Of a stretch of DNA of 55,709 nucleotides, positions 29,416 to 39,926 are shown one piece after another. Origin of the DNA: Pseudosulfitobacter koreensis. Lineage in GTDB: Bacteria; Pseudomonadota; Alphaproteobacteria; Rhodobacterales; Rhodobacteraceae. Both the position numbers and the translations under genes were made by a program. Where the stretch lies: the NCBI RefSeq assembly GCF_024733015.1, contig NZ_JANKJG010000016.1, positions 1-55,709 of the forward strand, in the 5' to 3' direction. Under the pieces are notes generated by a model that saw only the letters and a list, made by a program, of their open reading frames with translations, did not search any database and was not told the DNA's origin. How positions within the stretch are numbered: position 1 is the first letter of the stretch; every line of letters starts with the position of its first letter.

Positions 29416-30012
29416 ATGCTTTTGCGCATGAAACATCTGGTTTTGTCCGCATTCGTCCTTTGTCTGTCCGGCCCTGCCCTGGCAGAGGGCTGCCCCGCGC
29501 CGAAAGATCACGCAGCCGAATTGGCCAGCCTCTTCGAGGAGGCCCGCGCCGCCCCGACCGAGGCTGCGGCCCGCGCTGCCGCCGAAGGTCTGTGGAAGGT
29601 CTATCTGCGCGCCCCCGATGCGGACGCCCAAGCCATTCTTGACCGCGGCTTGGCGCGCCGCGACGCCTATGATTTCCTGGGCGCGAAGGGCGAATTCGAC
29701 CGTTTGATCGCCTATTGTCCCGCCTATGCCGAGGGCTGGAACCAACGCGCATTCGTCTACTACCTTCAGGGTGACTTTGTCCGCGCACTTGCCGATCTGG
29801 ACGAAGCGCTGGCCCGCACACCGGATCATGTTGCGGCCCAATCCGGGCGTGCCCTGACCCTGATGCAACTGGGCCAGCGTGACGACGCGCGCGCGCAGAT
29901 GCTTGAGGCGCTTGACAACAATCCTTGGCTGTCCGAGCGCGCCCTGATTGCCCCCGGCGCGCCACTGGGACCGCAAAGGGCCGTCGCTCCCGAGGAAGGC
30001 GAAGAAATCTGA
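29416..30012 (+). CDS. Exported tetratricopeptide-like protein
   Basis: 198 residues. A signal peptide is visible (MKHLVLSAFVLCLSGPALA then EGCP). Helical pairs of TPR type follow: FDRLIAYCPAYAEGWNQRAFVYYLQGDFVRALADLDEALARTPDHVAAQSGRALTLMQLGQ includes two TPR consensus repeats (residues ~105-170). It should be periplasmic and act as a protein-interaction scaffold. The partner is unknown. The start could also be 12 bp downstream (ATG 29428). It follows putR by 19 bp but shows no functional link. Confidence 0.75.
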   Translation: MLLRMKHLVLSAFVLCLSGPALAEGCPAPKDHAAELASLFEEARAAPTEAAARAAAEGLWKVYLRAPDADAQAILDRGLARRDAYDFLGAKGEFDRLIAYCPAYAEGWNQRAFVYYLQGDFVRALADLDEALARTPDHVAAQSGRALTLMQLGQRDDARAQMLEALDNNPWLSERALIAPGAPLGPQRAVAPEEGEEI

Positions 30013-30058
30013 AAACCTCTTGAGCACCGGGCCCGCACCCCCTAGGGATAAGAGTGTT

Positions 30059-30145
30059 GCGGGCGTGATGGAATGGTAGACATACCAGACTTAAAATCTG
30101 TTGGGGCGTAGCCCCGTGTGGGTTCGAGTCCCACCGCCCGCACCA
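30059..30145 (+). tRNA. tRNA-Leu (UAA)
   Basis: 87 nt including an encoded CCA. Acceptor stem GCGGGCG/CGCCCGC, discriminator A. The anticodon loop CTTAAAA has TAA at 30092-30094. A long variable arm (TTGGGGCGTAGCCCCG) gives the class II shape expected for leucine. T-arm GGGTTCGAGTCCC is intact. Confidence 0.95.
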
Positions 30146-30309
30146 TTCCCGGAAAACGTCATCCCGTTTCTATTCAAATTGATCGTAAAGACAGCCGCCT
30201 GATTTCGGGGCTGCGTTAAGCCGGTCGTAAGACTGTCATCTTAAATGATCTGCAACGGCCAATGTCGAGCCAGTGCGCTGAATTTGCGTGTGGACAGATG
30301 AAAGAGGTG

Positions 30310-32913
30310 ATGTCGATGCAACGTACTTTGAAAATGCTCAGGACCGCGATGGCAAGTGTCTTGGCCAGAAACCTCTTGGGGGTGGCGCTTGTCGTCACGA
30401 TGGTCTTTGCCTTTTCGGTTTGGCGCGACCAGATTTCAAATCAGATCGCAGAGGATGAAGCTCTGCGTGAACGCTCTGCCGAGGTTACACGACTGATGGC
30501 GCTGCAATTGGGCGGGTCGATAAAATTTGGAAACCGAAAGGCGATCGGCGAGATCGTCGACGATGTCATGACGGAGGCAGAACCCGCCGGGATCGGTGGC
30601 CTTGTCGTCGATCTGAAGGGCGACGTGCTCTACCAATCGCCCTCTGCAGAGTTTAACGCAGTCGATGCAGTTGCGCTGGCAAAAGCTGTGGTTGCTGAGG
30701 GCAGGGCCGCTGTTTCGACGTCCGGCAACCTGAGCGCGGTGCCCGCACAATTCGGCGCTGACAACGTTGTTGTCGGGGTCGTCGTGACTGAATGGTCGCA
30801 CGCGCCCGCCTTGCAAGCCATGGCCAAAGCGCAACGTCAAAGTATCATAGAGACCGGTATGGTGATGACGCTGGCGCTGATGGCGACGGGCGTGTTTCTG
30901 TGGTTCTACATGTCTCGGCCCCTGATCGGCATTGCGCGGGCGATGTCGAAGGTGGCGTCGGAGGATTACGACACTGCAATACCGTTCACCCGGCGCGGCG
31001 ACGAAATCGGCAGCATCGCGGTGCGGTTGGACCAGTTTCGCGGGGACCTTGCAAATGCCAGGGATTCGCAGCGCGAGGCAGCATTCAAAAGCGCCTCCTT
31101 CGAGGGGTCGTCGGCGGGCATGATGATGGTCGACGAGGACTTTGTGGTGACTTTCGTGAACCCTGCCTGTTCGGCACTTCTGTCCAATATGGCGGCGGAA
31201 CTGCGCAGCAATTGGCCAAACGCTCCTGAGTCTGCTTTCGTCGGGGCCGATCTTTCGAACATGAAGGATCTGTCGCCTCTTGCCCATGCGGTCCGCAGCA
31301 CGGGCGCGCAGGCTTTGCCAAGGGAAGTTTCTACGCAGATCGGGGATCGCTATGTCGTGATCAAGGTCAACGCGGCCCTCGACAACACTGGTTCCATGAT
31401 CGGCGCGGTGATCGAGTGGACCGACCGCACGGAAGCGCACCGCGATTCGGTTTTGCTGGAGGCGATAGATGCCAACCAGATCCGACTGGAATTTGATGCG
31501 CGCGGTCACTGCTTTGGTGCAAATGAAAAGGCGGCAAAGGCACTGGGGTCTACGAAAAAGTCCGTGGCCGGATTGCGTTTTGACGCCCTGTTCGCCGCCG
31601 ACCAATCCGATGCAAGCTTGCCGAACAATCTTGCCGATGCTGTGTTGAAGGGGCAGGCGGTACAGGGCTGCTTTAACGTCACTCAGCCTGCGGCGAACGG
31701 TGCCCTTCTGCATTTCGACGGTGCATTCGCCGGAGTGAAAGGCGCCGACGGCAATGTCGAACGTTGCGTCTTCCTGGGCACGGATGTCACGCAAAGCCGA
31801 CACGCAGTGCGCGAAGCCGAAGACCTGCGCACACGTGTCGCCGAGGAACAGCGGCGCGTCGTCGAAGCCCTGGCCTTTGCCTTGCAGAAACTGTCGGAAG
31901 GAGACCTGACGTCCGAAATCGCCGAAACCTTCCCCGACAGCTATGAAGCGCTGCGCCAGAACTTCAACGGTGCCACGGCGGCGCTTCAGACCGCAATCGG
32001 CGCTGTCATGCACAACGCCGATTCGATCCGAAACGAGACCAGCGAGATCACCAGCGCTGCGGATGACCTGTCGCGCCGGACCGAAAAACAGGCGGCAACG
32101 CTGGAAGAGACAGCGGCGGCGCTGGACAAGCTGACAAGCTCTGTTCGCTCGGCTGCCGAAAGTGCAGATGCCGCCAGCAAGATGTCCGCCGATGCGCAGC
32201 GGAATGCCGAACAGGGCGGAAATGTCGCCCGAGAGGCCGTAAACGCGATGGACGAGATCAAGACATCGAGCCAGAAGATTTCGAAAATCACCAGCGTGAT
32301 CGACGATATCGCCTTCCAGACCAACCTTCTGGCGCTGAACGCCGGTGTGGAGGCCGCGCGCGCAGGCGAAGCAGGACGCGGGTTTGCCGTGGTCGCAACC
32401 GAGGTTCGGGCCCTGGCGCAGAGGTCGTCGGAAGCGGCCCGAGAGATCAATGCGCTGATTTCCGCCTCGGGCGATCAGGTGCGTCAGGGGGTCGATCTGG
32501 TTGATCGCACCGGCACCGCGCTGGCCGCCATCGTGACGTCGGTTTCGGATATTTCGGAACGTGTGTCGGCCATTGCGGCGTCGGCGCGTGAACAGTCGAA
32601 CGGGTTGATCGAGGTGAACGCCGCCGTCAATGATCTGGACCACGTGACCCAGCAAAACGCCGCCATGTTCGAGGAAACCACTGCCGCGAGCCACGCCCTG
32701 ACCGCCGAAGCGGACAGTCTGGCCGCTGCCGTCTCGGCGTTCCGGTTGGGACACGTCGCGCGACAGCCCGCACCCGAGGTGAAACCAACACCTTCGGGCA
32801 ACGCTGTTGCTTTCGTGGCGCCAACCGTCCTCAATGCGGCACCGATGTCTGGCAACACGGCCCTGAAGATGGAAATGACCGAACCCGAAAAAGAAGGGTG
32901 GGAAGAGTTCTGA
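30310..32913 (+). CDS. Methyl-accepting chemotaxis protein with PAS-like linker
   Basis: 867 residues from ATG 30310 (AAAGAGG upstream; an ATG at 30262 is possible). Membrane helix 1 spans residues ~17-37, a ~145-residue periplasmic sensor follows, helix 2 is at ~183-200 and a HAMP domain follows. About 280 cytoplasmic residues contain two PAS-like segments ([20 protein letters not shown] and [20 protein letters not shown]). A second HAMP-like stretch precedes the signalling hairpin [20 protein letters not shown]. The C-terminus is GWEEF, like the CheR-docking pentapeptides (NWETF type). The ligand is unknown. No che genes adjoin it. Confidence 0.9.
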   Translation: MSMQRTLKMLRTAMASVLARNLLGVALVVTMVFAFSVWRDQISNQIAEDEALRERSAEVTRLMALQLGGSIKFGNRKAIGEIVDDVMTEAEPAGIGGLVVDLKGDVLYQSPSAEFNAVDAVALAKAVVAEGRAAVSTSGNLSAVPAQFGADNVVVGVVVTEWSHAPALQAMAKAQRQSIIETGMVMTLALMATGVFLWFYMSRPLIGIARAMSKVASEDYDTAIPFTRRGDEIGSIAVRLDQFRGDLANARDSQREAAFKSASFEGSSAGMMMVDEDFVVTFVNPACSALLSNMAAELRSNWPNAPESAFVGADLSNMKDLSPLAHAVRSTGAQALPREVSTQIGDRYVVIKVNAALDNTGSMIGAVIEWTDRTEAHRDSVLLEAIDANQIRLEFDARGHCFGANEKAAKALGSTKKSVAGLRFDALFAADQSDASLPNNLADAVLKGQAVQGCFNVTQPAANGALLHFDGAFAGVKGADGNVERCVFLGTDVTQSRHAVREAEDLRTRVAEEQRRVVEALAFALQKLSEGDLTSEIAETFPDSYEALRQNFNGATAALQTAIGAVMHNADSIRNETSEITSAADDLSRRTEKQAATLEETAAALDKLTSSVRSAAESADAASKMSADAQRNAEQGGNVAREAVNAMDEIKTSSQKISKITSVIDDIAFQTNLLALNAGVEAARAGEAGRGFAVVATEVRALAQRSSEAAREINALISASGDQVRQGVDLVDRTGTALAAIVTSVSDISERVSAIAASAREQSNGLIEVNAAVNDLDHVTQQNAAMFEETTAASHALTAEADSLAAAVSAFRLGHVARQPAPEVKPTPSGNAVAFVAPTVLNAAPMSGNTALKMEMTEPEKEGWEEF

Positions 32914-32993
32914 GCCGCGCCGTCTTAAGCCTCAGGCCTCCCGCCTGATCGCACTCTGGGTCACTCAAACACCGCAAACCGGAATGAAACGAC

Positions 32994-33020
32994 AAACGCC
33001 GCCCTCTTGGGGCGGCGTTT
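32994..33020. terminator. Bidirectional terminator between the chemoreceptor and metG
   Basis: AAACGCCGCCC (32994-33004) pairs with GGGCGGCGTTT (33010-33020) around a 5-nt loop. It serves the convergent chemoreceptor and metG genes. Confidence 0.85.
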
Positions 33021-33044
33021 CAGGTCTTCGCCAAAGGCCGCCAA

Positions 33045-34760
33045 TCAGGCGCTTCTGCCGCCGGCAAACCGCGTTTCCCAGCCTTCGCGGTCTTCGTCGG
33101 TGATCTTGGCGAACAGCACCTCGGGCACCGAAAACACGTGGCCCGGCTGCAATTCCGACAGCGCCTTGGCCACGTCCGTCGGCCATTCGGCCGCGCTGTC
33201 CAGATGCATCGCCGCCCGCATCGACGCGGCGGCATCGGGAATGAAGGGTGCAGACAGCGTGGCGTAAAAGGCGATCAGGTTCAGCGCCAGCCGAATTTGC
33301 GCCGCGGCGGCGTCCGGGTCGGTCTTGAACGTGGTCCAGGGGGCGACGGTTTGCAAATATTCGTTCCCGGCCACCCAGATTGCGCGCAACTCGGCGGCTG
33401 ATTTGCGCACTTCGCGTGCGTCCATCAGCGCCTCGTAGCGTTTCAGCCGCGCTTGAAGATCGGCGATCAACGCTTCTTCGACGGGGCCATAGCTGCCCGC
33501 GGCAGGCACGTCTTCGGAAAACTTCGAGCGGCAGAATTTGGTTACGCGGCTGACAAAGTTGCCCAGCACATCGGCAAGGTCCTTGTTCACGCCCTGCTGA
33601 AACTGCTCCCAGGTGAATTCGCTGTCGGAGGTTTCGGGGCAATTCGCCAGAAGCCACCAGCGCCAGTAATCTGCGGACAGGATTTCCAGCGCTTGATCCA
33701 TGAAGATGCCGCGCCCCTGACTGGTCGAGAACTGGCCGCCATCATAGTTCAGATAGTTGAACGATTTCAGATGGTCGACCATCTTCCACGGCTCTTCCGA
33801 CCCCAGCACGGTGGCGGGAAACGACAGGGTGTGGAACGGCACGTTGTCCTTGCCCATGAATTGCGTATAGGTCACGTCGTCCGCGCCCTTGTCGGTGCGC
33901 CACCAGCGTTCCCAGTCGGTGCCGTTTGCCTCGGCCCATTCGCCCGCGCAGGCGATGTATTCGATGGGGGCGTCGAACCAGACATAGAACACCTTGCCCT
34001 CCATCCCGGGCCAGTCCGCCTCACCGCGTTTTACCGCAATACCCCAGTCGAGGTCTCGGGTGATGCCACGGTCTTGCAATCCGTCGCCATCGTGAAGCCA
34101 TTTCTTGGCGATGGAGGTGGTCAGCACCGGCCAGCCCGTCTTGCTGTCGATCCACTGGTCCAATGTGTCGCGCAGCTTGCTCTGGCGCAGGAACAGGTGC
34201 TTGGTTTCGCGCACTTCCAGATCGGTCGAGCCCGAGATGGCCGAGCGCGGGTCAATCAGGTCGGTGGGGTCCAACTGCTTGGTGCAGTTTTCGCACTGGT
34301 CTCCGCGCGCCTTGTCATAGCCGCAGTTGGGGCAGGTCCCTTCGATGTAGCGGTCGGGCAGATAGCGTTTGTCGGTAATCGAATAGACCTGCTTTTCCGA
34401 GACTTCCTCGATCAGCCCGGCATCGTACAGACGGCCCGCGAAATGCTGGGTCAGCTTGTGGTTTTGCGGGCTGGAGGAGCGTCCGAAGTGATCGAAGGAC
34501 AGACGGAACCCTTCGGCGATGCGGGCCTGAACCTCGTGCAGTTCGGCGCAATAGTCGGCCACCGGTTTGCCCGCCTTGGCGGCGGCAAGTTCGGCCGGCG
34601 TGCCGTGTTCGTCGGTGGCACACAGAAACAGCACCTCGTTGCCGCGTCCGCGTTGGTAGCGGGCAAAGAGGTCTGCGGGCAATTGCGAGCCGACAAGATT
34701 GCCGAGGTGTTTGATGCCGTTGATATATGGCAGGGCGGAGGTGATCAGGTGACGGGTCAT
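33045..34760 (-). CDS. metG: Methionyl-tRNA synthetase
   Basis: 571 residues. [18 protein letters not shown] supplies the HIGH equivalent (HLGN). A four-cysteine zinc knuckle is present in [17 protein letters not shown] (~residues 143-160). [11 protein letters not shown] is the KMSKS-loop equivalent. The anticodon domain carries a conserved tryptophan ([17 protein letters not shown]). There is no C-terminal tRNA-binding dimerisation domain, so it is the short form. Translation starts [15 protein letters not shown]. Confidence 0.95.
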   Translation of the reverse strand: MTRHLITSALPYINGIKHLGNLVGSQLPADLFARYQRGRGNEVLFLCATDEHGTPAELAAAKAGKPVADYCAELHEVQARIAEGFRLSFDHFGRSSSPQNHKLTQHFAGRLYDAGLIEEVSEKQVYSITDKRYLPDRYIEGTCPNCGYDKARGDQCENCTKQLDPTDLIDPRSAISGSTDLEVRETKHLFLRQSKLRDTLDQWIDSKTGWPVLTTSIAKKWLHDGDGLQDRGITRDLDWGIAVKRGEADWPGMEGKVFYVWFDAPIEYIACAGEWAEANGTDWERWWRTDKGADDVTYTQFMGKDNVPFHTLSFPATVLGSEEPWKMVDHLKSFNYLNYDGGQFSTSQGRGIFMDQALEILSADYWRWWLLANCPETSDSEFTWEQFQQGVNKDLADVLGNFVSRVTKFCRSKFSEDVPAAGSYGPVEEALIADLQARLKRYEALMDAREVRKSAAELRAIWVAGNEYLQTVAPWTTFKTDPDAAAAQIRLALNLIAFYATLSAPFIPDAAASMRAAMHLDSAAEWPTDVAKALSELQPGHVFSVPEVLFAKITDEDREGWETRFAGGRSA

Positions 34761-34821
34761 TTTTGCGCCTATGGTCTGCGTTTCGTGTTGCTTTAGCAGC
34801 GCAGGGGGGGCGGGGAAAGGG

Positions 34822-36045
34822 TCAGTCGCGATCGCGGCTGCGTCCGATCAGGCGTCCGATCAAAAAGCTGGTGCGCGGGGCGTAGATGTAGCGGGTGCGC
34901 TTTTTCCTGGTTGGACGCGCGCGCATGCGGGTCAGACCGAACAGGATCAGCACCCCGTGACCCACCGCGATCATCCCGAACAGCGCGCCGGGTCCATAGG
35001 TGGTGATCAGCGCCGAGGCCACATAAGGTGCCGCGATAGCCCCCAGCGCGAAAAAGAACATCAGCGCCGCCGACAGCTCGACCCGCTCGTCGGCGCTGGC
35101 GAAATCATGGGCGTGGGCCGAGGCGACCGAATAGATCGGAAAGGTGGTCATGCCGAACAGGCCCGCCGTCAGCATGATGCCCGTTGTCCCAAGCCCCGAA
35201 GCCCAGACGGTGACGGCGCAGCTGCCCATTGCCGCCGCCGACAGCCAGATCAGCACCCAGCGCCGGTCGTATTTGTCGGCAAGCCAACCTGCCGGATATT
35301 GCGCAAGCGCGCCGCCCAGCACGAAAGCCGAAAGAAACCACGCGATCTGCCCGGTGGTAAGCCCGACGTCCTGTCCATAAACGGGACCGACCATGCGAAA
35401 GCTGGCCGAGGAAAGGGCCGCAACCACCACGCCCGCCGCCGCCAGCGGCGAGCGATCGACCGCAAGCCTGGGGCGCAGACGCGGGGCGCTGGGGGTTTCA
35501 GGCTGCTGCGCCGTGGTCAGCGTCAGTGGCAAGAGCGCGGCACAGCACAGGATCGCAAGCATGTTGTAACTGATGTAGTGCGCAGGGGTCAGCACGCTGA
35601 TGATCATCTGTGCGAAAAGCGAGCCGGTCATGTCCACCACGCGGTAGACGGCCATGGTGCGCCCGCGCGTCTCATTGGTGACCTTGGCCTGCAACCATGC
35701 TTCGATCACCGTGTAGCAGCCTGCGACGCACAGGCCCGACGCCACGCGCATCAACGCCCAGGCATAGGGATCGACCACCATCATATGTGCCAACAGCCCG
35801 ATCGCGCCCGATGCCGTGAACGCCGCGAATGCGCGCGAATGGCCGACCGATCCCATCAGGCGCGGGGCCCACCAGCAGCCGATGAAAAAGCCAAAGAAAT
35901 GTGCCGACCCCAGCATGCCGATTTCCTGCCGTGTGAAATCAAGGGCAAGACCCGACAGCGCATCCAGCGGCCCGACACCGCCCGAGCTGAGTTGCAAGAG
36001 CAGGACCGAAAGCAGAAGAGCGGCAAGGGAAATCAGCAAACGCAT
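34822..36045 (-). CDS. MFS transporter (YcaD-like)
   Basis: 407 residues with about twelve hydrophobic segments. The loop 2-3 motif is degenerate ([16 protein letters not shown]), and the second half has [17 protein letters not shown], the MFS A-like motif. The pattern [21 protein letters not shown] resembles the YcaD/uncharacterised MFS family. The C-terminal tail is strongly basic and cytosolic. The substrate is unknown. It lies ~60 bp downstream of metG's start in the same direction. Confidence 0.82.
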   Translation of the reverse strand: MRLLISLAALLLSVLLLQLSSGGVGPLDALSGLALDFTRQEIGMLGSAHFFGFFIGCWWAPRLMGSVGHSRAFAAFTASGAIGLLAHMMVVDPYAWALMRVASGLCVAGCYTVIEAWLQAKVTNETRGRTMAVYRVVDMTGSLFAQMIISVLTPAHYISYNMLAILCCAALLPLTLTTAQQPETPSAPRLRPRLAVDRSPLAAAGVVVAALSSASFRMVGPVYGQDVGLTTGQIAWFLSAFVLGGALAQYPAGWLADKYDRRWVLIWLSAAAMGSCAVTVWASGLGTTGIMLTAGLFGMTTFPIYSVASAHAHDFASADERVELSAALMFFFALGAIAAPYVASALITTYGPGALFGMIAVGHGVLILFGLTRMRARPTRKKRTRYIYAPRTSFLIGRLIGRSRDRD

Positions 36046-36287
36046 ATCCGTGGCACCATGGGCCGCGTCCGGGGCGGGGCCAAGAGGGGATGCGACAGAA
36101 TTGCGTCGTTTTTGCTTGCCTGGCTGTTTCGCCTTGCGCGGCGATGCGGCTGCCGGCGGGCAAGTAGATAAAAAGCCGGATAATTCTTATGCAGATTCTG
36201 GGGGCATAGGCGGCGGCTCGGCGGGAAGTTCCCTTGTTATTTCGTGGGTTATTGTTAGGCTTGGGGTTGAAACGAAGGGGATGCCAT

Positions 36288-37331
36288 ATGCAGATGAAAC
36301 CGTTGGGCCGAACGGGAATCAAGGTGTCGCAGCTTTGCCTCGGGTCGATGACCTGGGGCTCGCAGAACACAGCTGAAGAAGGCTTTGAACAGATCGAGCG
36401 GGCGCTTGACGCGGGCATCAACTTTATCGACACCGCCGAGATGTATCCGACCACACCCATGCACGCCAAGACGGTGGGCCGGACAGAGCGGATCATCGGG
36501 CTGTGGCACGAAGATCGTGGTCGGCGTCAGGATTATATTCTGGCCACCAAACATTCCGGCGAGGGGATGAAACACCGCCGCGAAGGCGCACCGATCTCGG
36601 CCGCGACGATCCCAGAGGCCATCGACGATTCGCTGCGGCGGCTGCAGACCGATTACATCGACCTCTATCAGTTTCACTGGCCCAATCGTGGCAGCTATAT
36701 GTTTCGCAAGAACTGGACCTATGACCCCTCGCGGCAGGACCGGGCCGCGACCTTGCAGAACATGGAAGATTGTCTTGGCGCATTGCAGCGCGAAGTGGAT
36801 CGCGGACGCATCCGTGCGTTCGGTCTGAGCAACGAAAGCGCCTGGGGCACGACCCAATGGGCCGAGGCCGCGACCCGTACGGGCGGGCCACGCGTGGCGA
36901 CGGTGCAGAACGAATATTCGCTGATGTGCCGACTGTACGACACCGACATGGCCGAGATGAGCGCGAACGAGGACGTGGGCCTGCTGGCCTTTTCGCCCCT
37001 GGCAGCGGGGCTGCTGACCGGCAAGTATCAGGACGGCAAGGTGCCTGAAGGGTCGCGTATGGACATCAACGGCGATCTGGGTGGGCGCAAGACGACCCGC
37101 GCCTTTGCTGCGGTCGATGCCTATCTCGATATCGCGCAGCGGCATGGACTGGACCCGGTGCAGATGGCCCTGGCCTGGTGCTGCACGCGGCCTTTCATGA
37201 CGTCGGTGATCTTTGGTGCAACGACGATGGATCAGCTGGAATGCGCACTGGGTGCTGCGGACCTGACCCTGTCGGCTGAGGTCATGGCCGATATCGACAC
37301 GGCGCACCGCGCGCATCCGATGCCCTATTGA
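36288..37331 (+). CDS. Aldo/keto reductase (Tas-like)
   Basis: 347 residues, (a/b)8 barrel. KPLGRTGIKVSQLCLGSMTWG starts the domain. The catalytic set is Asp/Tyr in FIDTAEMYPTTP, Lys in ILATKHSG and His in LYQFHWPNR. The NADPH-binding loop is IFGATTMDQLECAL. An extra loop (NRGSYMFRKNWTYDPSRQDR) is characteristic of Tas-type enzymes. GAAGGGG lies 7 nt before ATG 36288. The 240-bp stretch upstream (36046-36287) shows no gene. The substrate is unknown. Confidence 0.9.
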   Translation: MQMKPLGRTGIKVSQLCLGSMTWGSQNTAEEGFEQIERALDAGINFIDTAEMYPTTPMHAKTVGRTERIIGLWHEDRGRRQDYILATKHSGEGMKHRREGAPISAATIPEAIDDSLRRLQTDYIDLYQFHWPNRGSYMFRKNWTYDPSRQDRAATLQNMEDCLGALQREVDRGRIRAFGLSNESAWGTTQWAEAATRTGGPRVATVQNEYSLMCRLYDTDMAEMSANEDVGLLAFSPLAAGLLTGKYQDGKVPEGSRMDINGDLGGRKTTRAFAAVDAYLDIAQRHGLDPVQMALAWCCTRPFMTSVIFGATTMDQLECALGAADLTLSAEVMADIDTAHRAHPMPY

Positions 37332-37377
37332 GGGATGTGATATTGGGGGCAGCCTTTGGGGCTGGCCGGTGTGCAGT

Positions 37378-37399
37378 GGATATTTAAGGCCAAAAGAAA
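37378..37399. repeat. Dispersed intergenic repeat, copy 2
   Basis: GGATATTTAA followed by GGCCAAAAGAAA differs at two positions from the copy at 6594-6615. It again lies between convergent genes, 46 bp after the aldo/keto reductase stop and 2 bp before the stop codon of the CdhR-like gene. Confidence 0.6.
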
Positions 37400-37401
37400 C
37401 T

Positions 37402-38346
37402 CTAGGCAGACTTGCGATGCATGCGCGCGCTGGTCCCGTGGGCAAGGGCATAGGCGCGGGCAAAGCCGGACTGACTGGAAAAGCCGGTGCTGAGCGCGAT
37501 GTCATGCAGCGGCCGGTGAGTCTGTGTGACCAGCCGTTCAGCCTCGGCCATGCGCAGCGACATGTAGTGGGCTTGCGGCGTCAGCCCGACGGTCGATTTG
37601 AACTGCAATTGCAGCGTGCGCGGGCTAAGCCCGAGACGTTTCGCGATGGTGGCGATGGGCAGCGGAGCGTCCAGCGTGGTTTCCATCAGCGCATGGGCGC
37701 GCGCGGTGACGTGGCTGTGACGCGACCGCTGTGGCTGGCGGATCTGCGGCTGTGACGGGGCGGCGGTTGTGTCGGTGATAAAGCTGCCCGCGACCTTTCG
37801 CGCCAGAGCGGCACCGCAGGTTTCGGCGATCAGCGCCAGCATCATGTCGAGCGTTGGGGCGGCGCCGCCTGCGGTGCGGAACTTGCCGCTGACCTGATAG
37901 CGGGCGTTGACGGTCTGGGTTTCGGGAAACCGTACGGCGAAAGCCTCGAAATCTTCCCAGTGCACGGTCGCCTTATGACCGTCCAGCAGACCGGTGCGCG
38001 CCAGCACCCAAGGGCCGCCATCGACCCCCGCCACATGATCCGCACGCGCCGCCAGCCTGCGCAGACTTGCCAGCAGCGCCGGGGTGCTTTGACGGTCGGG
38101 ATCGAACCCCGAGACGGTGATGATCCAGTCGCATTGCCCGATGCGCGCCAGCGGGTTTGCCGGGATCACCAGCCCCGAGGTCAGCGTGACCGGTGCGTCC
38201 GTTGGCGTGGCCAGATGCCACCGGAACAGCTGCCGCCCCGCATGGCGGTTCGCCGCGCGCAACGGATCGACTGCAGCGGCAAAGCTGAGCGTGTTCGTGG
38301 TGTCGAGCACCAGCACCACAACGTCGGTTATATTTTCGGACTTCAT
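37402..38346 (-). CDS. GlxA/CdhR-type AraC regulator with DJ-1/PfpI domain
   Basis: 314 residues. The N-terminal ~190 residues form the class I glutamine-amidotransferase-like domain (VVVLVLDTTNTLSFAAAVDPLR; GVDGGPWVLARTGLLDG). The C-terminal ~100 residues are an AraC double HTH (LPIATIAKRLGLSPRTLQLQF; DIALSTGFSSQSGFARAYALA). In Pseudomonas the homologous CdhR activates carnitine catabolism genes. Here it is divergent from such genes with 87 bp between the starts, so a CdhR role is likely. The start at MKSENITDVVVLVLD (ATG 38346) fits the domain boundary. Confidence 0.85.
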   Translation of the reverse strand: MKSENITDVVVLVLDTTNTLSFAAAVDPLRAANRHAGRQLFRWHLATPTDAPVTLTSGLVIPANPLARIGQCDWIITVSGFDPDRQSTPALLASLRRLAARADHVAGVDGGPWVLARTGLLDGHKATVHWEDFEAFAVRFPETQTVNARYQVSGKFRTAGGAAPTLDMMLALIAETCGAALARKVAGSFITDTTAAPSQPQIRQPQRSRHSHVTARAHALMETTLDAPLPIATIAKRLGLSPRTLQLQFKSTVGLTPQAHYMSLRMAEAERLVTQTHRPLHDIALSTGFSSQSGFARAYALAHGTSARMHRKSA

Positions 38347-38433
38347 CAAATTGTTTTCGCATCTCGTAAAGTATGGGCACAGAATGCCGCCATGATACCG
38401 CGCAAAGCAAGTTGAATTTCGGAGAGACACGCG

Positions 38434-39348
38434 ATGCCATTGGCCATGAACAAAGACGTCTTTATCACCTGTGCGGTCACCGGCTCCGGTGCCACGCAGG
38501 ACCGCAGCCACCACGTGCCGCGCAGCCCCAAGCAGATCGCGGACAGCGCGATTGCCGCAGCCAAGGCCGGCGCTGCCGTCGTGCACTGCCACGTGCGCGA
38601 TCCCGAAACCGGCAAGCCCAGCCGCGATCTGGCGATGTTCCGCGAGGTCACCGACCGCATCCGCGACAGCGATACCGATGTCGTGCTGAATCTCACGGCA
38701 GGCATGGGCGGCGACATCACCTTTGGCGGCGTGGAGAACCCGATGCAGTTGAGCGACGCAGGCACCGACATGGCGGGCGCGACCGAGCGCGTGGCGCATG
38801 TGGCGGAATGCCTGCCCGAGATCTGCACCTTGGATTGTGGCACGATGAACTTTGCCGAAGCGGATTACGTGATGACCAATACACCCGGCATGCTGGTGGC
38901 GATGGGCCGGATGATGACCGAACTGGGCGTGAAACCCGAGATCGAAGCCTTTGATACCGGCCATCTGTGGTACGCCAAGCAGTTGGTGAAAGACGGCATT
39001 CTGGACAGCCCCGCGCTGGTGCAGCTGTGCATGGGTGTGCCCTGGGGCGCGCCCGACGATCTGAACACTTTCATGGCAATGGTGAACAATGTGCCCGACG
39101 GCTGGACCTTTTCGGCCTTTGGGCTGGGGCGCAACCAGATGGCCTATGTCGCGGCATCGGTGCTGGCGGGCGGCCACGTGCGCGTCGGGCTCGAGGACAA
39201 TCTGTGGCTGGACAAGGGTGTTTTGGCCGAGAATTGGCAACTGGTCGAGCGTGCGGGCAGCATCATCGAGAACATGGGCGCACGGGTGATCGGCCCTGCC
39301 GAGGTGCGTGAGAAACTGGGTCTGGTCAAACGTGCGCCCAAGGGCTGA
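38434..39348 (+). CDS. BKACE (DUF849) beta-keto acid cleavage enzyme, probable dehydrocarnitine cleavage (CdhC-like)
   Basis: 304 residues, TIM barrel. The zinc-binding HxH lies in AAVVHCHVRDPETG. LNLTAGMGGD, TLDCGTMNFAE and MGVPWGAPDDL are BKACE landmarks. These enzymes use acetyl-CoA to cleave a beta-keto acid into acetoacetate and a CoA ester. Next to a carnitine dehydrogenase and a CdhR-like regulator, the likely substrate is 3-dehydrocarnitine, giving betainyl-CoA and acetoacetate. CGGAGAG precedes ATG 38434. The lipoprotein gene follows after 4 bp. Confidence 0.88.
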   Translation: MPLAMNKDVFITCAVTGSGATQDRSHHVPRSPKQIADSAIAAAKAGAAVVHCHVRDPETGKPSRDLAMFREVTDRIRDSDTDVVLNLTAGMGGDITFGGVENPMQLSDAGTDMAGATERVAHVAECLPEICTLDCGTMNFAEADYVMTNTPGMLVAMGRMMTELGVKPEIEAFDTGHLWYAKQLVKDGILDSPALVQLCMGVPWGAPDDLNTFMAMVNNVPDGWTFSAFGLGRNQMAYVAASVLAGGHVRVGLEDNLWLDKGVLAENWQLVERAGSIIENMGARVIGPAEVREKLGLVKRAPKG

Positions 39349-39352
39349 GCGG

Positions 39353-39865
39353 ATGCGCTGGCTGGCGGGCCTTACCCTGGCGGTGCTGGCAGGCTGCGCG
39401 CAGGCCCCTTTACAAATCGGTTACCGCGACAGCGGCGTCATCATCGCCTCGACCACGCGGTTCGACGCGGCGCGCTTTGCAGGCGACTGGGTCGTGCGCG
39501 CATCCTACCCAGAGGATGCGGATTTGCGCGGTGTGACAGCGCGCAAGGACGACGCGGCATTTACGCTGGCGTCGCGGCAATGCGATGCGGTTGGGGTGTG
39601 TGGCACGGTGGCCGAACAGTGGCCTGCCCGCGCGACAGGGCAGGGGCGCTATCTGCTGCGGGCGCCAGACGGCGCAGCAGAGCGCAACCTTTGGGTGCTT
39701 TGGGTCGACGAGGAGTTTCGCACCGCGGCCGTCGGCACACCGGACGGCGCGTGGGCCTGGATACTGGACCGCAACCCGACGGGCGGCGCGGACCGCATCA
39801 CGGCGGCACGTGAAGTGCTGGATTTCAATGGATATGACCTGACGCGGCTGGCAACACGGCCTTGA
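39353..39865 (+). CDS. Lipocalin-like lipoprotein
   Basis: 170 residues from ATG 39353. A lipobox LAVLAGC ends a short signal peptide, so Cys15 should be lipidated. The mature part has the lipocalin start FAGDWVVRASYPED, later alternating beta strands (NLWVLWVDEEFRTAAVGTPDGAWAWILDRNP), resembling the Blc family. It lies 4 bp after the BKACE gene and ~60 bp before the carnitine dehydrogenase gene, so it is part of that operon. A role in ligand binding or storage at the outer membrane is inference; link to carnitine is by position only. Confidence 0.75.
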   Translation: MRWLAGLTLAVLAGCAQAPLQIGYRDSGVIIASTTRFDAARFAGDWVVRASYPEDADLRGVTARKDDAAFTLASRQCDAVGVCGTVAEQWPARATGQGRYLLRAPDGAAERNLWVLWVDEEFRTAAVGTPDGAWAWILDRNPTGGADRITAAREVLDFNGYDLTRLATRP

Positions 39866-39926
39866 GGCGCGCGGGAAAATCAGACATCGGCGGGGCGCGA
39901 GGCCCGCAAGCAACAAGAGGTGAAGA

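Noticed and set aside
30436..32754. A 772-codon open frame opposite the chemoreceptor
   Set aside because: Same antisense artefact; the receptor domains on the plus strand are unmistakable.
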